Source of the DNA: Trichomonas vaginalis G3 | Taxonomy: Eukaryota > Parabasalia > Trichomonadida > Trichomonadidae | NCBI RefSeq assembly: GCF_026262505.1 | Contig: NC_067204.1 | Span: 25,823,300 to 25,887,299, forward strand | Length of the DNA stretch: 64,000 nt | Reading direction: 5' to 3' | Part shown: piece after piece, positions 28,837-36,658 of the stretch | Layout of the letters: every line of letters begins with the position of its first letter | Numbering within the stretch: the stretch's first letter is position 1 | The notes under the pieces: generated by a model | Told to the model about the DNA's origin: nothing | The model's input: the letters and a program-made list of their open reading frames with translations, nothing else | Databases searched by the model: none | Position numbers and translations under genes: made by a program

Positions 28837-31686
28837 ATGACTATTGCTGCATATGCGTATGAAACAAATGAAGCAAGAAGAGCACATGAACTAGTAAACG
28901 AAAACTCAACTTTAACCATTGAAGGCAATGATTTAGTCATTGACGATGGAAAAACTAAAAAAGTCATTGATTTCGATACTTTTAACACGTATGACCCATT
29001 CATTACAATAAGTAAAGTTCCTATCATAAATGATGGAACGGTGCAATATATAAATTCTACAGTAGATGCCTCATTAGTGAAAGTATTAAATGTTCTCATT
29101 GAATTGTTAAAGAGCTTTCGATTTGACGACAACATTAAATGCCTAAAGAATTTAGTCATGAATGAGAAACAAATTCTCGGCGTTGCTGGTAGCAGTAATG
29201 ATGTACACCTTATGACATTAGAATATTATAACGAACATAAAGATGAACTGAAAGGAGAGAAAGGTGACACCGGACCTCAAGGACCACAAGGAATACAAGG
29301 ACCTCAAGGCGAAAACGGTTTGGATGGTGAAGATGGAAAGGATGGAAAAACTGCTAAATCATGGATATGGAACATTATAAATACTGGTTTAACAGCTGCT
29401 TCATATGGAGTTCTTCAATACCAAATCAGAAAGATATGGGCAGTACTTGGTGAAGAAGTTTTAGATGACGTTAAAAATGCTTTGAACTTCATTTCAAATG
29501 GTTCGGATACTATTAAAACTTTATCTGGTTGGATGCAAGAAACAAGGAGTCAAATAGATACTGTAAGACGTATAGCAAACAATGCACGTACGGGATTGGA
29601 TACTTTACGAGAAGCACAAAATACACTAAAGGAAGCAAATGATATTCTTGGCTCAGTATCAGACATGCATGAAGATTGGCTTAAAGGTATTGACAAATCT
29701 TTAAAAAATCACAGTCAGTCTATTGCTGACTACAAGAAAAGTATAGATTTTTTACATAGTGCTATGGACGTACATGATGGAAGCATAAGGAACTTACTTA
29801 ATGCTAACAATAACTTACCAGGAACTATTAAAGCATTTATAAAGTCCTTTGTAAAACCTGGTGCTCTAACATTTAGGTCTTTGAGAGCAAGAGCATTGAA
29901 ATCAAGAGATGCAGAAACTCCAACAGAACCTACAGAAACTCCAGAAGAACCACCAAAACCAACAGCTAATGAAATATTGTTCGAATATTTTCCAAGGTAC
30001 TCTGTTCTCATTGCATACATTCAAGAAATACTTAAGAAAGCAGACTTGACTTTAGGAGATGATGAAAGTTCTGTATATCTTTCGTTCCAGTTTCAAATAG
30101 CAGAACTTTTGAGACAGATATGCTTAATGTATGACAACATCTCTGATTTCACAAGATATGATGACAACCATGACCCCGAACACGGTGAAGAAGAAGTTTT
30201 ACAAACATCCATTAAGACAGGAAAGGTTTTAACACAAAGTCTCATTATTGACACCGAAGATGGTGAAGTGGATGTTCTTCAAGAGCTGAAGAAAAATACT
30301 TCTGAAGGAAGTGGTGGTAGGCATGAACTTGAAATAAATGAGATAGAAGAGAAATTAGATAGTAAGGCAGATAAAAACCATGTTCATTATATAAGTTCAG
30401 ATGAACAGATTATAACGGATTATCATGGATATTTAACACAGGATGAAGAAGTGAAGACGAAAGATGTTAATGAAAGAAGATATAAATTCATTTGTGCTGA
30501 AGGTTATGACATACGCTGTACTGTACAGTATGACACAGGTAAAGCACCAGAAGCATTTAGTTATAACAATGAAATTTATGCTTCATACTTCTTTGTTAAC
30601 GGTGTATTAGTTGAACCAAGATTTATGTTGAGAGTTAAGACAAAAATAACGTTTGAAGATGCTATTAAAAGTAAAGCAGACAAAGATGAACTTGACGCAA
30701 TGAACAAAGTTTTGAAATCTCATAAACACAATATCTCCGATATAAATGAACTTCAAGCTACATTAAATAGTAAAGCTGAAAAGAACCATACACATGAATC
30801 CTTCACTACTGTTAGAGCAGACGACATAATATTGAACTATACCCTTGGTTCAAGTGCACCTTTAGAGAATCCAAGTACAAGCGTAAAAGATACACTAAAC
30901 TCCTTAAATAACAAATGCACTAATATTGAAGGTCATGTCAGAAACTTTGAAACACATGAACTACCAGCAATGTTCGATAAGAAAGCAGATAAAGAACATA
31001 CACATAACTCCTTCTCAACTGTTGCTATAGAAAGTATTGAAGGAACGGTTGGCGGAACTGGTGGGGATGCATTATATTATAAACCTCCTAACTTTCCACA
31101 AGGTTTAACATCGAATGAAAACATAACAACGAAGAAAGAAATTAGCTGTAAAAATGTTTATGTCATAGATGATGAAAATAATGTTAAATTCACTGCTCAA
31201 GATTTATATGATAAGAAAGCAGACAAAACAGAGCTTCAAACATTAAAGACTGAAATACTTCAAACATTATATCCTGTTGGTTCTTTATATACATCAATGA
31301 ATTCAACAAATCCAGCAAGTGTTTTAGGTTTTGGTACATGGAAGCAGATTGTAGACAAATTCTTATATTGTACTAATAATTCAAAACAAGCCGGTGGTTC
31401 AAAGAAAATTAAAGAAGCAAACCTTCCACCGCACACTCATACAGGAACTACAAACTTTTCTGGCGACCATAGCCACTCATTAAGAGACCACCCATTATAC
31501 AACTCAGACTATGAAGCTGGCAATGACGTTTTATCTCCATCTTATAACAATTCAGCAAAAAAGACTTTTCGACCAACTGAACCAGGAGGAAATCATGTCC
31601 ATACTTTCACAACAAATCCAACAGGCTTGGGTAAAGATTACATGCCACCATTTGTGACTGTATTCGCATGGTACCGCGTTCAATGA
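28837..31686 (+). CDS. Fibre protein with collagen-like stalk and phage-collar-like head, 949 aa
   Basis: Uninterrupted. The N-terminal 130 residues may anchor the fibre. Residues about 144-172 are collagen-like Gly-X-Y repeats (GPQGPQGIQGPQGENG, GEDGKDGK). A long helical, coiled-coil-prone shaft follows (about 220-330), then repeated KADK(N/E)H(V/T)H modules, and a C-terminal head with YPVGSLYTSMNSTNPASVLG, FGTWKQIVDKFLYC, HTHTGTT and a terminal FAWYRVQ. That C-terminal signature is known from tail-collar/Gp10-like domains of phages and large viruses. It is probably a receptor-binding spike. Family-2 counterpart at 50784-52136. Confidence 0.82.
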   Translation: MTIAAYAYETNEARRAHELVNENSTLTIEGNDLVIDDGKTKKVIDFDTFNTYDPFITISKVPIINDGTVQYINSTVDASLVKVLNVLIELLKSFRFDDNIKCLKNLVMNEKQILGVAGSSNDVHLMTLEYYNEHKDELKGEKGDTGPQGPQGIQGPQGENGLDGEDGKDGKTAKSWIWNIINTGLTAASYGVLQYQIRKIWAVLGEEVLDDVKNALNFISNGSDTIKTLSGWMQETRSQIDTVRRIANNARTGLDTLREAQNTLKEANDILGSVSDMHEDWLKGIDKSLKNHSQSIADYKKSIDFLHSAMDVHDGSIRNLLNANNNLPGTIKAFIKSFVKPGALTFRSLRARALKSRDAETPTEPTETPEEPPKPTANEILFEYFPRYSVLIAYIQEILKKADLTLGDDESSVYLSFQFQIAELLRQICLMYDNISDFTRYDDNHDPEHGEEEVLQTSIKTGKVLTQSLIIDTEDGEVDVLQELKKNTSEGSGGRHELEINEIEEKLDSKADKNHVHYISSDEQIITDYHGYLTQDEEVKTKDVNERRYKFICAEGYDIRCTVQYDTGKAPEAFSYNNEIYASYFFVNGVLVEPRFMLRVKTKITFEDAIKSKADKDELDAMNKVLKSHKHNISDINELQATLNSKAEKNHTHESFTTVRADDIILNYTLGSSAPLENPSTSVKDTLNSLNNKCTNIEGHVRNFETHELPAMFDKKADKEHTHNSFSTVAIESIEGTVGGTGGDALYYKPPNFPQGLTSNENITTKKEISCKNVYVIDDENNVKFTAQDLYDKKADKTELQTLKTEILQTLYPVGSLYTSMNSTNPASVLGFGTWKQIVDKFLYCTNNSKQAGGSKKIKEANLPPHTHTGTTNFSGDHSHSLRDHPLYNSDYEAGNDVLSPSYNNSAKKTFRPTEPGGNHVHTFTTNPTGLGKDYMPPFVTVFAWYRVQ

Positions 31687-31754
31687 ACGCGCTTGAGCCT
31701 AGACCCTTTGGGTCAAGGCTTACCGTCTTGAATAAAATCTTTAACTTTACATAA
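31685..31754. terminator. Short hairpin between fibre and integrase
   Basis: After the fibre stop the sequence GAGCCTAGACCCTTTGGGTCAAGGCT can fold on itself (GACCC-TTT-GGGTC core). It is followed by the A+T leader of the integrase, AATAAAATCTTTAACTTTACATAA. It could be a 3' end signal; evidence is limited to the inverted repeat. Confidence 0.4.
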
Positions 31755-32839
31755 ATGAGCTTGAAAGAAGTATTCGAACAACATCCATGGAGGTCATTTA
31801 AGAAGTTCAATGAAGCAGCAAAAAGTTGGGGATTTACTAACAGAGCTGAAGTGAAAAGGTTCTTTGACAAAAATGTTGTACATCAAACAAAAATAAACCC
31901 TTACGACTACTTTTTACCAATTTACTCCAACACTCCTGACGCATACCAATTTGACACTCTCATTCAAAGCAGAAAAGGAGGACATAAACCATTCCTCATC
32001 TTCATTAATGTTAACACTCGCAAGCATATGCATATCCAATGAGGAATAAAGGAACTCGTGAAGTGTTAAGAGTTTTACAAAAGTTTGTAGCAGAACATAG
32101 CCCAAGTACTTTAACATCAGACCAAGACAGTGCATACCTCAGCAATGAAATCACAGATTTTCTCATTAAGCATAACATAACTCACTACACTACTGAAGAC
32201 CATAACCATAACATACTCGGCATCATAAACCGCTTCATAAGGACTCTCAGAGATTTAAATCAAGAGCGAGACTTTACCGAAGAAACAATGAAACATTTTC
32301 TCGAAGTATATAATTCCTCAACACACTCTACAACAGGACATACACCAAATTCAATGACACAACAACAAGAAGAAAAGTATATACAAAAGAAACGAAGTCA
32401 AACACAAAATATCAGAAATTCAACACAATTTACCCTCATTCCTGGTACAAAAGTTCGTGTAGTTCTTGACGACAAACCGTTGACAAAGAAACGTTTAAGG
32501 TTAAGTCGAAATTATTATATCGTAGACTCTACGCAAGGTAATGGATATCTTATAAAAGCTGCTGACGACTCTATTGCGTTTTACCCTCGTCATAAATTAG
32601 TTGAAAGTAGTAATGGCAAACTTGCTGAAACCATTGACGAAGCAAAGCGAGGAGTGGTTATTGAAATACTTGGCTATAACATAAACGATGACACTTATAA
32701 AGTAAGATATGAAGGAGGCGTTGAAGATGTTATACCATCTAAGAACTTGAGAGAGTCGAAGCCAACACATCTGGGACCATTAGAGCGGGAGTATTGGAAA
32801 GACAAAAATATGCCAGAAAGAATAAGAAAATTCTTCTAA
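31755..32839 (+). pseudogene. Maverick retroviral-type integrase, broken
   Basis: The N-terminal part has a helical region (FEQHPWRSFKKFNEAAKSWG). The DDE core shows residues such as YQFDTL, TLTSDQDSAYLS and the last catalytic region near NHNILGIINR. The C-terminus is a chromodomain-like fold (VIEILGYNINDDTYKVRYEGGVEDVIPSKNLRE, split here by description only). The integrase catalyses insertion at the 5-bp duplicated target. About one break. Confidence 0.85.
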
Positions 32840-32878
32840 ACTTTTTCATTAGATGAAATTTACACCAAAATAATTTTT

Positions 32879-32925
32879 AGGTGAAGAGGTGAGATTTCAC
32901 CTCTTTTTTCACCTGTTTTTTCACC
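32879..32925. repeat. Nested palindrome upstream of the CxxC gene
   Basis: TAGGTGAAGAGGTGAGATTTCACC followed by TCTTTTTTCACCTGTTTTTTCACCC: one GGTGAnnnnTCACC core with outer GGTGAA and repeated TCACC words. It has an inverted partner at 33961-34004, beyond the gene it precedes. Confidence 0.8.
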
Positions 32926-33015
32926 CTCGTGAATTTTCATGAATTTCCTTAAGATAGAAAAAATAAAGTTAGTTTTATTTTTATTTATTTTTTTATTTTG
33001 TATAAAAGAACAGAA

Positions 33016-33951
33016 ATGTCAGTCGAAGCAAAAACAATTCACGTTGCGAACGGCGGGACTCTGTCCACAACTACAGCGCCAAACTCGTTAGTCATGAATC
33101 CTACGTCAATGTTGGTAGAGATGAAAAGATTTATTCCTTCTTCATATACTTTTGAAACAGAAATCCAGAAGATAAAGCAAGAACTTTTAACAAGTAATTT
33201 AGACTGTAGTGCGAAAGATGAAACAAATGAACAGTATCTTTATGAAATGGAGGACCTCATCGACCATTTGCCTAAACTACCTGAAGTTCAGCAGCAAAAA
33301 CTAACTATTCCTGAATTCGACGAAATTGAAGTCAAAGCAACTGACTCAGTAGAAATTAAGAAATTCATACGTAAAGTAAATTATGAATTCATTGGTTTTC
33401 ATTGCAACCATAAAGTTATGGACAAAGATTGCGATATGGTTTATAAGAACATCTCTGACATATATAAATCCGAAGAATTTAAGACATACGATAACTTTGT
33501 TTCATTAGTTGCAAAATGTGTTTGGGAAATAAGGGATAAAGATGGAAGAGGCAAAGTATGGAACGAACAAATAAGACCCGCTATGTTTGAGTTAAAGAAA
33601 ACCATTGATGCCTTGGTTGTTCTAGCTGGTTTTATTTCAATGTATAACGCAAAAATGAATCCGCAATGTTCAAAATGTAAGGCAGCAATAAGAAAATATA
33701 ACTACTCAGTCAAAGAGATAGAAAGAATGCGAAACGACTATGCAGACTTAAAGAAAGAAGCAGAAGATAAAATGGATATGTTGACATTTCTTAATAAAAA
33801 CTATCCAACAGCAGAAGATTTCCTTCTGTCTGACGTCAAGAAGAAATATAAAGAGACTTTCGGCATGATTAAAACATTCAATGTACTACAAGAAGAAATA
33901 GAAGCTACGAAATTGTTTAGGATTTCAAATATACATCGTACAATTCATTAA
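33016..33951 (+). CDS. Conserved 311-aa CxxC coiled-coil protein flanked by inverted palindromes
   Basis: Starts MSVEAKTIHVANGGTLSTTT. An N-terminal helical region; residues around 135-150 have HCNHKVMDKDC, and near 220 a CSKC pair (NPQCSKCKAAIRKYN), together a possible zinc site. The rest is long basic helices, ending in FLLSDVKKKYKETFG, which resembles a DNA-binding helix-turn. A diverged copy lies at 60872-61779 in the family-2 element. In both, nested palindromes in opposite orientation stand on either side. Function unknown. Confidence 0.68.
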   Translation: MSVEAKTIHVANGGTLSTTTAPNSLVMNPTSMLVEMKRFIPSSYTFETEIQKIKQELLTSNLDCSAKDETNEQYLYEMEDLIDHLPKLPEVQQQKLTIPEFDEIEVKATDSVEIKKFIRKVNYEFIGFHCNHKVMDKDCDMVYKNISDIYKSEEFKTYDNFVSLVAKCVWEIRDKDGRGKVWNEQIRPAMFELKKTIDALVVLAGFISMYNAKMNPQCSKCKAAIRKYNYSVKEIERMRNDYADLKKEAEDKMDMLTFLNKNYPTAEDFLLSDVKKKYKETFGMIKTFNVLQEEIEATKLFRISNIHRTIH

Positions 33952-33960
33952 AACGCTTGT

Positions 33961-34004
33961 GAAAAAACAGGTGAAAAAAGAGGTGAGATTTCACTCTTCA
34001 CCTA
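33961..34004. repeat. Nested palindrome downstream of the CxxC gene (inverted copy)
   Basis: GTGAAAAAACAGGTGAAAAA followed by AGAGGTGAGATTTCACTCTTCACCTA, the reverse complement in plan of the repeat at 32879-32925. Confidence 0.8.
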
Positions 34005-34054
34005 AACATTATTTTATTGAATTCAGCACAAAATAATGAATTTCATTAGTTAGA

Positions 34055-34111
34055 AAAATAACGCTAATTTTTTTCTAAGAAAAATTTTTATTTTGTATGT
34101 AAAGACAGTAA
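34055..34111 (+). promoter_or_regulatory. Early-type leader of KilA-N/T5orf172 gene
   Basis: AAATAACGCTAATTTTTTTC, an A/T tract, then TTTTTATTTTGTATGTAAAG and ACAGTA before the ATG. The same sequence stands before the next KilA-N gene (34754-34809), and a similar one before the 120-aa TIR gene (TTATTTCATTGTAAAGAC). It differs from the TTTTTATC leaders of capsid genes. Confidence 0.6.
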
Positions 34112-34721
34112 TGACAAACATTGAGTTTGAAACAGTTAGAAAGATAGACAATGACACCAAGTGGTTAGAATAGGTGATTTAAACGTAAGATACTCAAAGA
34201 AATACAACAAATATTCTTTGTCAGACATTATATCTCCATCTGAAAAGAAAACAAACGACTGAGTTAGAAATGCTTCAACTCAGAAAATTTTGACAAGAAA
34301 TCCTGAGCTTATGATATCAGTAGCATTTCATGGAACAAGAGCATATCTTATAGACAAAAGTCTTATACCAATAGTTTTGTTATGGTTAGACCCAGTTGTT
34401 GGATATAACTTCATAACATATGGTTCATTCGACTCAGAACGTTGCAGTGAAGGCTTACTTTATATCGTTCAGAAACCGAAGGACTTCAACACAAAAAGAT
34501 ATAAGATCGGAAGGACATATAATATAACTCAAAGATATGACAGTACAGTCAATAGAGTCAAGGTTGTGTTTGTTAATGATATGAGAGCTGCTGAAACAGA
34601 ACTGCTTGAAGTTTTTGAGAAAATGTATGGTGCTCCCACGAAAGGTAAAGAAACGTTTGAAGTAGATGAGATAGATAAAGCTATAAAATTATTTGACGAA
34701 GTTGCTGAAAAATACATGTAA
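34112..34721 (+). pseudogene. KilA-N / T5orf172 (GIY-YIG-like) protein, broken
   Basis: The beginning resembles a KilA-N DNA-binding domain; the C-terminal 100 residues match the T5orf172/MUG113 pattern (GLLYIVQKPKDFNTKRYKIG, RTYNITQRYDS, VVFVNDMRAAETELLEVFEK, GKETFEVD), a GIY-YIG-related fold seen in Bro-like and NCLDV proteins. Probably a viral-type regulator acting on DNA. About two breaks near the start. Confidence 0.75.
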
Positions 34722-34753
34722 AGCGTTTATTTTTGGTCTTTTGTGAAAGTCAG

Positions 34754-34809
34754 AAAATAACGCTAATTTTTTTCTAACAAATTTTTTTATTTTGTATGTA
34801 AAGACAGTA
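34754..34809 (+). promoter_or_regulatory. Early-type leader of KilA-N/DUF3627 gene
   Basis: Near-identical to 34055-34111: AAATAACGCTAATTTTTTTC, a T-rich tract, TTTTATTTTGTATGTAAAGA and CAGTA directly before ATG. The two leaders may have been duplicated together with their KilA-N genes. Confidence 0.6.
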
Positions 34810-35637
34810 ATGTCAACATTAGAGAACACAACAATTGCTATCGTTCATGAAGCCATAAATGAAGAATACGAATACATACAGTATAACAAACAATTGAGAC
34901 TCATTCGTTCGGTCAAAGACGATATGTACCAGATGCAAAGTATAATGAACGCTCTTCGTTCTACAAAGCAAGCATATCATTGGTTTGAAAACCAACAGAC
35001 AAAAGAACTTTTAGAAGAATTTCCTCATATGATTGCTTCCCTCGGAAAACCGAGAGAAGAGATTCCGTACGAAAATCGCAAGAATTTGGCTCCTGGTTTG
35101 AAAGGTTATTATGTTCATAGACTTTTAGTAAACGCTGTAGCAATGTGGGCTTCACCTCGTTATGCTTGTTATATTTTCATGATGTTAGATGAACTATATA
35201 AAGCAGAACGTGGAGAGGTGGAAAAGAAACTTCAAGCAAAAGATGAAGTCATTGAATCCAAAGACAAAAGCATACAGAAAAGAATACCGCGTTCAGTACC
35301 AAAAGGAAAGGAAAAGAGTTATAAGTATATGATATATACTGAAGAGTTGGAGAAAGAAGAAGATAAAGATATGGTTATGTTACATTTAGTCAGAAAAAAC
35401 AACAAGAGCTTTTATGACTTAGCTAAGATATATAAATCTGACAGAAACTGGTTCTATCGTGAAAACTTACCGATTTCAATGACACCGAATGAACAAATAA
35501 AGGAAATTGTCAAAAATACTCTTCCTCAAACACACTATGACATCAAAGGTTGCACAATACTTACATTCAAAGAAGACTTAACATTACTGAAGGAAAAAAT
35601 AACAGAATATTTCAATAACTTCAAAGAGGAAGAATGA
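34810..35637 (+). CDS. KilA-N / DUF3627 DNA-binding protein
   Basis: 276 aa, uninterrupted, from MSTLENTTIAIVHEAINEEY. Residues about 25-130 form a KilA-N domain (NALRSTKQAYHWFENQQTKE, LAPGLKGYYVHRLLVNAVAM, WASPRYACYIFMMLDELY). A charged linker follows, then a DUF3627-like domain (MIYTEELEKEED ... RNWFYRENLPISMTPNEQ). This pair is known from poxvirus and other large-virus regulators. It probably controls viral-type transcription or replication. The palindrome in region 1 turns inside this gene's linker. Confidence 0.82.
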   Translation: MSTLENTTIAIVHEAINEEYEYIQYNKQLRLIRSVKDDMYQMQSIMNALRSTKQAYHWFENQQTKELLEEFPHMIASLGKPREEIPYENRKNLAPGLKGYYVHRLLVNAVAMWASPRYACYIFMMLDELYKAERGEVEKKLQAKDEVIESKDKSIQKRIPRSVPKGKEKSYKYMIYTEELEKEEDKDMVMLHLVRKNNKSFYDLAKIYKSDRNWFYRENLPISMTPNEQIKEIVKNTLPQTHYDIKGCTILTFKEDLTLLKEKITEYFNNFKEEE

Positions 35638-36094
35638 AAAAAAATCTCGTCTGGTGCCACGTTAGGACCATAGTGGAGAAAACCATGATAAAAACAAAAC
35701 CCTTCGTCGATTATGATCGACACTGAAAACATTAACGATAAAATTTATTTCCTGGACTGTTGTCATCATTTTTCAGTTGCAATGGAATATATCTAACCCC
35801 CCGTTAACTAATAAACTTGACGATCAGACGATTCTCTCTTCGTCAATTCTGTTCGACACTGATAACATTAACGATAACATAAACGATAACATAAATGCTC
35901 CATGTCAATTATGTTCGACACTGAAAACATTAACGATAACATTAACGATAACATAAACGATAACATTCATTTTTGCATTAATCCTGCTGTGTTGTCAAAA
36001 TGTCATGTTGTCATCATTTTTAAGAGAAGTTAATTAACCTGGTAGCACATGGTAACATGGTAACACCATCAGTTCTTCAAAAATATATTTTTGC
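35638..36094. repeat. Non-coding region with AACGATAAC iterons
   Basis: No gene. A repeated block CGACACTGA(A/T)AACATTAACGATAA occurs at about 35718, 35853 and 35916, extended by AACGATAACAT(A/T)A units, giving about eight AACGATAA copies in 260 bp. Also TGTCATCATTTTT occurs twice (35760, 36008), and ggtaacatggtaacacc lies near the end. In the palindrome arms this place holds the 71-aa gene instead. It may be a replication or protein-binding region. Confidence 0.75.
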
Positions 36095-36568
36095 TTAAAT
36101 AGCTTCAGGGTCTATTTCTTCAACCATTTCACTTCCTTCGTCAATGTCAATAGAAGCTTCTTCAACCTTTGGTAAGAATTTCTGTATAACATCTTTGTTC
36201 GTTATTGTCTTCAGAGATGAAGGATAATATTTCACAGATGTTTCACCCTTCTTATATTCTTTCTGTTCGGAAAGATTCATAGCAATACTGAAGAAGTCAA
36301 CGTTAGAGTTCTTTATGACAGTATAGTGTGTATCTTTGACATTCACGAAGAAACTCTTTTGTTTCAAAACTACTGCTAACTCTTGTGAAGTATAACGTTT
36401 GCAGTCAATGACGATAGCTAATGGTCTGACATACTGACCAAACTTAGATTCTTTCACAAACTTCTTGTTAAAGATAACATTAACATTTGAAGCATTATTG
36501 AACTCATTCTTGATGGCAGTAGCGAGAGCATTGTATGAAAAGAACTTGCAATCTTGCATGTGTTTCAT
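36095..36568 (-). CDS. Maverick conserved 157-aa protein
   Basis: Third copy, differing by about four residues from 7951-8424 (for example NNASN for NGASN, DPEAI for DPDVI). Uninterrupted and divergent from polymerase B over 90 bp. Function unknown; a replication accessory is a plausible inference from its fixed neighbour. Confidence 0.72.
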   Translation of the reverse strand: MKHMQDCKFFSYNALATAIKNEFNNASNVNVIFNKKFVKESKFGQYVRPLAIVIDCKRYTSQELAVVLKQKSFFVNVKDTHYTVIKNSNVDFFSIAMNLSEQKEYKKGETSVKYYPSSLKTITNKDVIQKFLPKVEEASIDIDEGSEMVEEIDPEAI

Positions 36569-36658
36569 TAAAATAAAAATATTAAATTATTTTGAAAAAT
36601 AACTTAAAAAAATCTAATCTAATTTTTTCAAAAAATATTTTTTTATTTCCTACTAAAG

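Noticed and set aside
31755-32839. LTR retrotransposon integrase
   Set aside because: The DDE core and chromodomain-like end also occur in such elements, but there is no reverse transcriptase or LTR, and the neighbours are Maverick genes within Maverick terminal repeats.
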